From: JACJWR01 sp963842975
GTDB lineage: Bacteria; Actinomycetota; Actinomycetes; S36-B12; UBA10799
DNA: 64,000 bases
Reading direction: 5' to 3'
NCBI GenBank assembly: GCA_963842975.1
Contig: CAWJIH010000004.1
Coordinates: forward strand, 186,001-250,000
The notes under the pieces were generated by a model, which had not been told where the DNA came from, did not search any database, and was given only the letters and a program-made list of their open reading frames with translations. The stretch's first letter is position 1; each line of letters starts with the position of its first letter. Shown here piece by piece: positions 9,400 to 16,905 of this stretch. The position numbers and the translations under genes were made by a program.

Positions 9400-10932
9400 C
9401 TGGGCGATCCCTCCTCTGCGCGCACCTCGACAGCCACATTGTGCAAAGTGAGCGCGCCTGCCGGGCACTCCAGTCTGGACGGTGGCGCCGGGGCAAGCGC
9501 GCAAGTCCACCGCGACGACCGCACCCGCTGCCCTGGTCTGGGCTGATGCCACCGTCGCCTCGTTGAGTGGTCGGCCGTGGCTACTCAGAGCCTGTGAATG
9601 CAGTTCCAGGTAGACCTCCCGGGCGCCGTCGCTCAGGCGCACCTCGTGCAACTCGCCGGCGTGGGAGGCGAGTTCCCGAATCGCCTCGGCTCGGCGGCGT
9701 TGCTGCTCTTGCCGCTCTGCCAGCCGGGCCCGTTTGGCAGCGGAGTAGTCCACCCGCGGCCCGGCTTTGCCGGCGGCCGCGCGGTTTCCCTGGGTGCGCA
9801 GGCCCACCGGCACCTCGGCCACCGGGGCCCGCCACCAACTCTGGGTCGAGGGGATCGGATCACCCTCGGGATCTGCCGCAAAGGCCAGGTGGCGTGCCGA
9901 ATACAAGCCGAACACCGCGGCCCAGAGTTGATGGGCGCGGGCGTCGTCGCTGCTGTCGAACCAGCCGGCCAGGCGCACCAAGTCGCCATAGCGGCTCTGC
10001 TGGCGGTCCGCTCCGGCGGCGATTCGGCGCAAGTTGGTGAGAAGTGAACGCATGGCGTCGGTGGCTAGGAGGCGCACGTTGTCCGCGTCTGATCGTCGGC
10101 CAGGACCGCCGACGAACCAGGTGCGCATGCTCACCCAGTCCTCAGGTTCCAGACCCGGGGAGCGTCGCGCCCGGGTGCCATCGAGGCTGCGTAGGCGTTC
10201 GCCTGCGTTCGCCCGCGCGCACAGCCGGGGGATGTCCGGCCCCAACTCGGCCAGCACCACGGTGATGCGCGGCAGGTGGCGGGTGATCTCGTCGACGAAT
10301 CGCTGCAGGTAGTCGATCAGCGCGCCTTTGAACATCACGAACTCGTCGCGGTCCAGATCGAAGCGGGTGAGCACACCGGTGAGGTAGGAGTAGAACTGCC
10401 GGGTGGACGAGACCAGGCGTTCGAACTGCAGGAACACGGTCGCGATTTGGCGCGACAGTTGGGCCGGGTCGGCTTCGGTCAACTCGTCGGCTGCGGCCCG
10501 CCGTAGTTCCTCCAGCCCGGCAAGGATGGCGGGCAGCATTTCGCTGGAGACTTCGCTGGCGCCCTCCGACTGGGTGAGTAGTTCGGTGACTTGGCGGTGG
10601 ACCAATTCCCCGCGTGGGGTCAACTGGTAGCGGGCTCGGTTGGTGAGGTACTCGCGCACGCTGCGGGCTTCGGTCTCGCGCGGGGAGCGCGCAAGGTTTC
10701 CGTGCTCCACGAGGTAGGAGAGCCGCTCTTCGACGGTGTCCCGCTCGAGCGTGATGCCCAGCTCGCCGAGTCGCTCGGCAATCTCTTCGGCCGACTGGTC
10801 GGACAAGAATCCGCTCATGCCTTCGGTGAACAGGCCCATGATGGCCAGGTAGGAGGCGGCTTCCTCGTTCACTGCGTAGCGCAGCGCCTCGAGAGTCTGG
10901 CGTTCCCGCGGCGCCAAGGACTGACCTGCCAT
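9396..10932 (-). CDS. jetA: Wadjet type II subunit JetA (DUF2397), with a +1 frameshift near the C-terminus
   Basis: A DUF2397/TIGR02677-type protein, first gene of the operon, about 511 residues after correction. It is the kleisin-like subunit that closes the SMC ring. Up to about 9472 the frame reads a helical, charged protein. Then the original frame turns into Arg/Gly/Cys-rich sequence (GVPGRRAHFAQCGCRG), while the +1 frame gives a normal ending, TECPAGALTLHNVAVEVR, that stops with TGA at 9396-9398, overlapping the jetB GTG. Removing one G of the GG at 9470-9471 restores continuity. The untreated sequence instead reads through into jetB. No signal peptide or membrane segment is present. 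Confidence 0.87.
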
Positions 10933-11100
10933 ACGAGCACGTTAGCCGTGTCGGGTCCCTCGGCTAGCGTTGCGGCAGCAGGTGAGAGTGATGGAGAGCG
11001 GCGAGTCTGACGCTGCACAGCAATAAACCCCGGCGATGTGCCGAACGGCAGGGATCGTTCCGGGGCCTTCGTCCGCGATTCTTCCTGTTGGGGGTAGCAG
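10933..11100. promoter_or_regulatory. Divergent intergenic region between jetA and the Abi-like gene
   Basis: This 168-bp gap must hold the promoters for the Wadjet operon (leftward) and the Abi-like gene (rightward). I see no clear -35/-10 pair or strong palindrome in it. Shared placement means the two possible defence units could be co-regulated. Confidence 0.4.
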
Positions 11101-11772
11101 GTGTCAACGCATGCCAGCACGGCTGAGGAAATCGTCGCTCTTGTGACTCCCGAGCGGCTGTCGTCGTACCGCTCGGTCGCGGGTGGTACTGCTGCAGCGC
11201 TGCGGCTTTACGAGTGGAACATGGTCGTCTCAGCTGCTGTGCTGCCCGTGATCGGCAAGGTGGAGGTGGTGGTCCGCAATGCTTTGGACCTCCAGCTGCG
11301 GGCTTGGGCGCGGGATCAGGGTGAGGCGTCGTGGCTGGATGTGGTGCCGCTGGCGGTCAGGGGACTGGAGGAGGTGAGGTCGGCCCGCTGGAAGGCTGCG
11401 CGGCGTGGCGTGGTGACGCTCCCTGACCCGCCGCACGGAAAGGTTGTGGCGGAATTGCCGCTCGGGTTTTGGCGGTTCCTGTGCGCCCGTCGCTATTTGA
11501 CCAGCCTTTGGGTGCCCTGCCTACATCGGGCATTCGCCCACCACCAGGAGGCCGACCTGCGGCTGCGGCGCACCTCGGTCGAGCGCCGACTCGCCAGCAT
11601 CACCTACCTGCGCAATCGCATCGCCCACCACGAGCCGATTCACCACCTTCGGATCGAGGCCTACCTGGGTATGGCAGCCGAGGCGGGTTCGTGGATCAGC
11701 CCAGCCGCGGGGGAGTGGGTGGCCGCCAGCATCGAGCCGGTGCACCGACTGCTGCGAGCCAAACCAAGGTGA
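11101..11772 (+). CDS. Abi-like protein with HEPN-type R-x4-H motif
   Basis: A 223-residue helical protein starting at GTG 11101. Near the C-terminus, RNRIAHHEPI places Arg171 and His176 in the R-x4-6-H arrangement of HEPN ribonucleases, and the RN-x-x-AHHEP context is typical of the Abi-like (Abi_2/Abi_C) families. Members of this group act in abortive infection or as toxins that cut RNA; others are uncharacterised. It stands alone, divergent from jetA and 168 bp away, so it may be a second defence gene in the same island. No antitoxin is visible next to it. The family call is from the motif; the activity is inference. Confidence 0.72.
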   Translation: MSTHASTAEEIVALVTPERLSSYRSVAGGTAAALRLYEWNMVVSAAVLPVIGKVEVVVRNALDLQLRAWARDQGEASWLDVVPLAVRGLEEVRSARWKAARRGVVTLPDPPHGKVVAELPLGFWRFLCARRYLTSLWVPCLHRAFAHHQEADLRLRRTSVERRLASITYLRNRIAHHEPIHHLRIEAYLGMAAEAGSWISPAAGEWVAASIEPVHRLLRAKPR

Positions 11773-11959
11773 GGGTGGGGTGGGACGAGATTCAGCGGAG
11801 CAAGGTCGGTGCCGCGGGTAGCGACCCGGGCTGGTCAGTGCTTGGCGGCAGAGACGAGTTTCGCACCACCGCCCCGTGCAATTTCGACCTGGCGAGCATG
11901 ACGCTGGCGGCCGGGTTGGTTGGGGCGGCGCTGGGTAGTGGACACTTGCCGATCGTGGT

Positions 11960-13588
11960 TCAGCCCTGGGCCATGTAGTCCTCGGTGCCGGTGGTGGTGC
12001 GGTGGAAGATTAAGTCGGCCTGCGCGTTGATGTCCTGCTCCTTGACAGCTTTGGTCAGGTCGGGCGTGCACGCAGACGCGTCTGGATCGTTCCAGGGCGC
12101 GATGGCGGGGCGTATGAAGGCCGAGATCGGCAATACGGGGGCCAGTGACACGGCCACGGGGACCTGGTAGGTGACCTGCTGGTAGGTGACCAGCGTGGGT
12201 GACTGGATGGCGAAGCCGCAGCCCAGAGTCAGCGGCCATGTGTCAGACGTCCAGATCCATGCACCCTCGTTGACGTTGCGGCGGTAGTCACGCCACGCGC
12301 CGCGCGGGTCGCCGATGTCGAAGTCGTGGTTGGACGGCAGGACGGCCCCGGCGTTGCCAATTCGTTCGGCGGCCGTCGAGCCGGGCGCGTTGCTTGTTGC
12401 TGCGACTAACTGCTGCAACTCGGCAACCGTAGGAATCCCGTATTGCAGTCCTTCGTACGCCGGATCGGCCATTGCCATCCGGGTCGCCTGCTCTACCGAC
12501 GTGTAGGCGACGCCGTCCTCATCGCGGACGGTGAGGGGATTGTTGCGAGCGTCGATTGGGACGTTGAACAGGCCCCTCCCGAATCCATCGGCGTTGAGTT
12601 GGCCCGTGTTGATGTCGGGGGCAAACATCGGCGCGTTCGTTGTGCTGTCGCTGGCTGTGGAGATGATGGTACCCGTGGGAATTCTTGGGGGGAGGGCGGC
12701 TATCTCTTGGCTTTGGGCGTTGCTCCAGTCGGTGACAAGTTGGTCAGCGGTTTCCTGTTTTCCGGACATGACGAGGTATTCGGCGTTGAGGTAGACGGCG
12801 AGGGCTTCTTCTTGGGCGAGGGTGCTTTGCAGGCGGTAGAGGTCGTCGGAGTCGCCTGAGTTGACGTAGCCCTTGTTCATGAGAACTTGGCCGCGGGCTT
12901 TGAGGATGGACTTGTCGGTGAGGGCGCCAGCGGGGAGTAGGACCTCGTGGATGTTCGGGGCGATGGCGGAGTAGGCGGCGAAGCTGTCCTCGTAGATGCG
13001 TACGAAGCTGGCTTTCGAGTTGTCCAGGTTGGTGCGTGCTGTGGCTTCGCCGGGGGTGCCTTTGACGGCCTGGAGGGCTTTGGCGTCGTCGACGATGCCT
13101 TGCAGCCCCTGGATCTGTAGTTCGTTGATGGCGTTGATCTGCTGTTCGAGGTTGCGGGCGACGTCGTTGTAGTAGTTGGTGTCGACGGTGGTTTGGAGTT
13201 GGGTGACGTCCTGTTGGAGGGCGGCGACTTGGGTGGTGACGGCGTCGAGTTGGGAGGTGATGGTGTCGAGCGCCTCGGTGGTGGGGTCGCCGAAGATCGC
13301 GGCGAGCGCGGAGTTGAACCCCTTCGCGCCGCCGGCGCCGACGATGCCGGAGACGAGGCTTTTGCCCAGGAATTCGGCGATGTCGGTCTCGATGCCGGCC
13401 TCCTTGACGTCCACGTCCACGTCCGCTGCCTCGGTGATGGCGTCGGATGCCGAACTAGACGCCGAGTCCGGGGCTGAACCATTCGTTGAGCAGGCGCCTA
13501 GGCCAGTGGCCAGCACCGCAACTCCTGTGACCGCGGCGGCCAGACGCCAGGTGAAGGTTCTGCGGGGGGAGCGGGTCGGAGTGGTCAT
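11960..13588 (-). CDS. Secreted coiled-coil lipoprotein, paralogue 1
   Basis: A 542-residue predicted lipoprotein: basic N-terminus, hydrophobic segment and lipobox LGAC with Cys33. Residues about 95-180 form a coiled coil rich in Gln/Leu (VTTQVAALQQDVTQLQT). The middle has a second helical region (ARGQVLMNKGYV, LAQEEALAVYLNAEYLV). The C-terminal part carries GIPTVAELQQLV and WIWTSDTWP, which recall the W-x-LPT-x-xEL ... WTS pattern of DUF1566/Lcl-type domains; that is weak. It ends in TEDYMAQG, as does the paralogue downstream. No transporter or enzyme is adjacent. Function unknown; surface attachment is inferred from the lipobox. A GGAAGAGA ribosome site precedes the ATG. Confidence 0.8.
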   Translation of the reverse strand: MTTPTRSPRRTFTWRLAAAVTGVAVLATGLGACSTNGSAPDSASSSASDAITEAADVDVDVKEAGIETDIAEFLGKSLVSGIVGAGGAKGFNSALAAIFGDPTTEALDTITSQLDAVTTQVAALQQDVTQLQTTVDTNYYNDVARNLEQQINAINELQIQGLQGIVDDAKALQAVKGTPGEATARTNLDNSKASFVRIYEDSFAAYSAIAPNIHEVLLPAGALTDKSILKARGQVLMNKGYVNSGDSDDLYRLQSTLAQEEALAVYLNAEYLVMSGKQETADQLVTDWSNAQSQEIAALPPRIPTGTIISTASDSTTNAPMFAPDINTGQLNADGFGRGLFNVPIDARNNPLTVRDEDGVAYTSVEQATRMAMADPAYEGLQYGIPTVAELQQLVAATSNAPGSTAAERIGNAGAVLPSNHDFDIGDPRGAWRDYRRNVNEGAWIWTSDTWPLTLGCGFAIQSPTLVTYQQVTYQVPVAVSLAPVLPISAFIRPAIAPWNDPDASACTPDLTKAVKEQDINAQADLIFHRTTTGTEDYMAQG

Positions 13589-13618
13589 GGCGTATCTCTT
13601 CCTATCGGTGGGGCTTAC

Positions 13619-13650
13619 TATCAGTAACGGTATCGATACTAATAATGATA
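13619..13650. promoter_or_regulatory. 32-bp imperfect palindrome upstream of lipoprotein paralogue 1
   Basis: Centred between 13634 and 13635, inside TATCGATA. The two 16-base arms match at 12 positions, with TATCA and TGATA at the outer ends. It lies 31-62 bases before the ATG at 13588, an operator position, in an AT-rich patch unusual for this DNA. It could bind a dimeric repressor; identity unknown. Confidence 0.55.
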
Positions 13651-13815
13651 AGCGATCGCTGAATTTTGTGCAAGTCGATCGGGGTGACGTGAGTGGTCAG
13701 TATCGACGGTGAAGGTCAAGGTTGGTTATGTGCCGAGTCTGGACTTCGGTGTGGCTGGACATCTGCTTTGACCACGTCGGCAGCGTGGCCGCTGATGCCG
13801 AGCAGCGCCGCGCGC

Positions 13816-15347
13816 TCAGCCCTGCGCCATGTAGTCCTCGGTGACGGGCTTGACTAGGACGACGCTTGCGAATCTTTCCGCGGGGATCGGCGCGCCAGTT
13901 TCAGGATTCATATCCCAGCAGCCGGCGCCAGTTGGAATGGCCCCCCGCCAGTCTGCGATCGCCGTCGGCTTCAAGCCCGACCAGGCGGGGTAGTCACAGG
14001 ACGCCTTGTCAGACGTCCAAATCCTTCCCCACCACGGCCTGTCCACCACGGTGTTGACGGGGCCGAACACCTGCTCCCAGCGGTGGTCCACTTCTTCGGC
14101 CGGGTATCCGTCGCTGTTGAGGCGCACCACCTCATGGGCGACCTTCTGGGCGGCATTGGCTCCCGGGGCTTTGATGCCAACGCCCCACAGGTCGACCAAC
14201 TGAACACCGGTGGGGAACACCCAGTCGGGGTTCTCGGAGAGGATCTGCTGCCGGCTGACGTCCGTAGCGCTGTCGGTGCTGTCCTTGGCTAGTGCATCGA
14301 AATTCCACGGGTCGCTCATCCACGACGTGGCGTCAGCCTTCATATTCCAGTTGCGTGTATTCGGGTTGAAGGACCAGGTCCCTGGACGGAACTCCAGTGC
14401 GCCGACGAGGCTTTGATTCTTTAAGGGGATCACGGTGCCGTAGGGGATCATCGGCGGCATTGCCTGCACCTCGGCAGGCTGCCATTCGTTGGCCCACCGG
14501 GTGACCAGAGCGTCGGCCTCGGGCTGTTGGCCGTTGAGCACGAGGTACTCGGCGTTGAGGTAGACCGCCAGGGCTTCTTCTTGGGCGAGTACGTCCTGCA
14601 GTTGGCGCAGGTCGTCGGAGTCTCTGGAGTCGAGGTACCCCTTCTTGTTCAGCAGGACTGCACCGCGGGCCTTGAGGATGGACTTGTCGCTGAGGGGACC
14701 GGCAGGCAGCAGCACTTGGTGGATGTTCGCGGCGATGGCAGAGTAGGCGCGAAGTTGCTGGCGTACACCTGAACGAAGTCAGCCTTGGCCCTGTCCAGAT
14801 TGGCCTTTGCGTCGGCTTCGCCGGTGGTGCCCTTGGCCTGCTCGAGCGACTTGGCCGCGGCGACTATGCCCTGCAGTTTTTGGAGCTGAAGCTCGTTGAT
14901 GGCGTTGATCTGCTCTTCGAGGTTGCGCGCCACCTCGTTGTAGTAGTTGGAGTCGACCGTGGACTGCAACTGCCCGACTTGGGCCTCGAGTGCGGAGATT
15001 TGCCCCGAGACAGCGGTCAACTGCGAATCGATCTCGTCCAGCTTCGCCGTGGTGGGGTCGCCGAACAACTCCGCGACGACCGAATTGAATGCCTTCGCCC
15101 CTCCGGCCCCGACAACTCCGCTTGCCAGGTTTCTGGCGAGAAATTCGGCGATGTTGGTTCCGACGCCGGCTTCCTTGCGTTCCACGGATTCGGTGATGGC
15201 ATCGGGCGCCGAACTGGACACCGAGTCCGGGGCTGAACCGGCCGTTGAGCAGGCGCTCAAGCCTGTAGCGAGCACGACCACCCCGGTGACTGCGGCGGCC
15301 AGCCGCCCGTTGTGGGTCCGGCGGGTGGAGCGAGTCTGAGCGGCCAT
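13816..15347 (-). CDS. Secreted coiled-coil lipoprotein, paralogue 2, with a -1 frameshift
   Basis: Paralogue of the preceding lipoprotein, about 510 residues once repaired. It has the same N-terminal plan (lipobox LSAC, Cys33), the same AGSAPDS linker, the coiled coil, and the same central block LLPAGPLSDKSILKARG, ending again in TEDYMAQG. The frame breaks at about 14752: a base is missing in GCGCCTAC, where adding a G would give AYSAIAANIH as in paralogue 1. Upstream frame is 14757-15347 and downstream frame about 13816-14751. The C-terminal halves have diverged more than the N-terminal halves. An iron-box-like site lies upstream. Function unknown. Confidence 0.78.
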
Positions 15348-15442
15348 GGCGCGATCCTTCTTTGCAGCGAGCGGGGAGGGGAGTGGATGGTACAAGATTG
15401 ATTTCGCTGTCGATAATAAGAATTTTTGCATCTCGGCCTGGG

Positions 15443-15461
15443 TTAGGCAAGCCTCACCTGC
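15443..15461. promoter_or_regulatory. DtxR/IdeR-like iron box upstream of lipoprotein paralogue 2
   Basis: On the minus strand the site reads GCAGGTGAGGCTTGCCTAA. Against the 19-base actinobacterial iron box TTAGGTTAGGCTAACCTAA it matches 14 positions, with the core AGG-x-xAGGCT and CCTAA intact. It lies about 95-115 bases before the ATG. If real, it would tie this lipoprotein to iron-dependent repression. Single-site matches of this quality also occur by chance. Confidence 0.5.
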
Positions 15462-15503
15462 GTGCTTGTCGAAGGAGTACCCACAAACGCGCGATAACGG
15501 CGC

Positions 15504-16135
15504 TTGGCTAGGTCCGAAGAAGTGGATCGCACACGAATCGGAAAGAAGTCGAAGGTCGGACCCGTCACGGTGGCTGCTGCGCTGGTGGGTACCGGGCTTT
15601 TCGCCGCCTTGCCGACCGCAAACGCAGCCGCCATAGCACCCCCGGATGGGCTCTGTCATGGTCCGACGAGTTCAACTCCCCACTAGGCACCGGGCCGGGC
15701 TCAACTTGCGGGGATACGACCTCGGTAGTGACGGCTTCGGCAACAGTGAGCGTCAGTACCACTCCTCTGAACGGCTGCTCACAAGAGGGAAGTTCACCCA
15801 GAGGTAGGGATGGTTTGAGGCGCGCATGTAGAGGCCGATCGGGCAGGCAGGTTCTGAAAAAACCGACGGACCCCAACCACGATGTGTTCTACGGATGGAA
15901 CGAACTCACCAACGACCGCAGAATCTTCGTACCGCGAACGTCGCCGCTGTTCCACCGGGTGGGGTATTTGCGAACTACCTCAATGGTGAGATCGCGTCCG
16001 CATTGCAAGCACTCGGCCGTGCCGATGCCAGGCCTACTTCCGAGGAGGTGTTTTCGCCTGTGACGACGTCTAGGACAAGAGTTCCTACCTGGCGAGCAAC
16101 ACCGACTGAGCCAGGAAGCTGACCCACACGATCAA
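15504..16135 (+). pseudogene. Decayed secreted GH16-type glycosidase
   Basis: A clear signal peptide starts at 15504 (KKSKVGPVTVAAALVGTG then ALPTANAAA), but the frame stops at 15686. The next pieces are in other frames: SWSDEFNS at about 15656-15679 and GSDGFGNSERQYHS at about 15724-15766. Both are hallmarks of family 16 beta-glucanases (W-S-DEF-N and the G-x-G-x-GNxExQYY region). The catalytic ExDxxE motif is not found. Later fragments (for example 15895-16060) are unassigned. Three frames within 250 bp plus missing core mean a ruined gene, not a single sequencing error. Confidence 0.6.
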
Positions 16136-16139
16136 CTGG

Positions 16140-16180
16140 CAGTCGGGGCAGTCGGGGCAGTCGGGGCAGTCGGGGCAGTC
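16140..16180 (+). repeat. Tandem 9-bp repeat, about 4.6 copies
   Basis: CAGTCGGGG repeated head to tail. In one frame it encodes Gln-Ser-Gly repeats after INW, a composition like the linkers of secreted glycosidases, and it directly follows the GH16 remnant. Too short and without spacers to be CRISPR. Confidence 0.9.
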
Positions 16181-16213
16181 AACGGGCGTCGCACTTCCAG
16201 GCCCGGTGGCTTG

Positions 16214-16798
16214 CTACTGCGGAATCAGGATTGTGCTGAACAGCACGCGCTGCTTGTTGGAATTCTCAGCCAAGTGTGGTGCCACAGCCGATTTCAGGGT
16301 TTCCGCCAGGGCGGTCAAGTCCGCTGCATCCAGATACAGGGCCATGGTGCGATACCCCGCGTTCTCCTTGGCTGCTTCGCCCACATCGGGGCTGTCGTCG
16401 GGCCAATCGACGATCTCCCAGTCGACCTCATCCAACGGTCCGGAAGTTGTTGGATGGGTGACATAAGCCTCATAGGAGGCGAGGAGCCCGGCGCAGTAGA
16501 TCCCGAACGCGGCGACCTTCTCCTCCGGGGTCATCTGGGCGGCCCCGGCTTTATCGACGTTCGCGGCACCTGGGCGCAACGCGAGCGTGCGTTCCACGGC
16601 ACCGCGCACCCGCCGTTCGGCGACAACCTCAATGATGTCGGCATCAAGCAGGACGGCGATGTGACGGTAAAGCGATGGAGTCGCCACGTCTGGCATGCTT
16701 TCGGCGATCTGGGCGGTCGTCAACTGTCTGCCGTCGCCCACCAGGGTCATAACGACTCGCAGGCGGATCGGATGGGTGAGCGCGGAATTGGCAGCCAC
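16214..16798 (-). CDS. ArsR-like winged-helix transcriptional regulator
   Basis: A 194-residue protein with an N-terminal winged helix: LTHPIRLRVVMTL, then TTAQIAESMPDVATPSLYRHIAVLLDAD as the recognition region, and a wing around VVAERRVRGAVERTLAL. This is the HTH_20/ArsR arrangement. The C-terminal 110 residues are helical and probably sense a ligand or mediate dimerisation; no metal-binding Cys pair is seen. It is transcribed away from the Lon-like gene, with 107 bp between the two starts, so that gene is a likely target along with itself. Confidence 0.8.
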   Translation of the reverse strand: MAANSALTHPIRLRVVMTLVGDGRQLTTAQIAESMPDVATPSLYRHIAVLLDADIIEVVAERRVRGAVERTLALRPGAANVDKAGAAQMTPEEKVAAFGIYCAGLLASYEAYVTHPTTSGPLDEVDWEIVDWPDDSPDVGEAAKENAGYRTMALYLDAADLTALAETLKSAVAPHLAENSNKQRVLFSTILIPQ

Positions 16799-16905
16799 AA
16801 AGATGACGCTACCAGGGCGGTTATCAATTGCCGGATAGGTGAGTTATTTGATATCAACGGTCGCGGGGAGGTAGTAGGCAGGCACCCCCGGGTTAGCCTC
16901 TGTGA

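Noticed and set aside
8182..10932. A natural 916-residue JetA-JetB fusion
   Set aside because: The +1 frame gives a proper JetA ending and a GTGA overlap with jetB, matching the other junctions; the fused linker looks like out-of-frame DNA.
16140..16180. CRISPR array or phase-variable tract
   Set aside because: Nine-base direct repeats without spacers; adjacent to a dead gene, so no phase-variable product.
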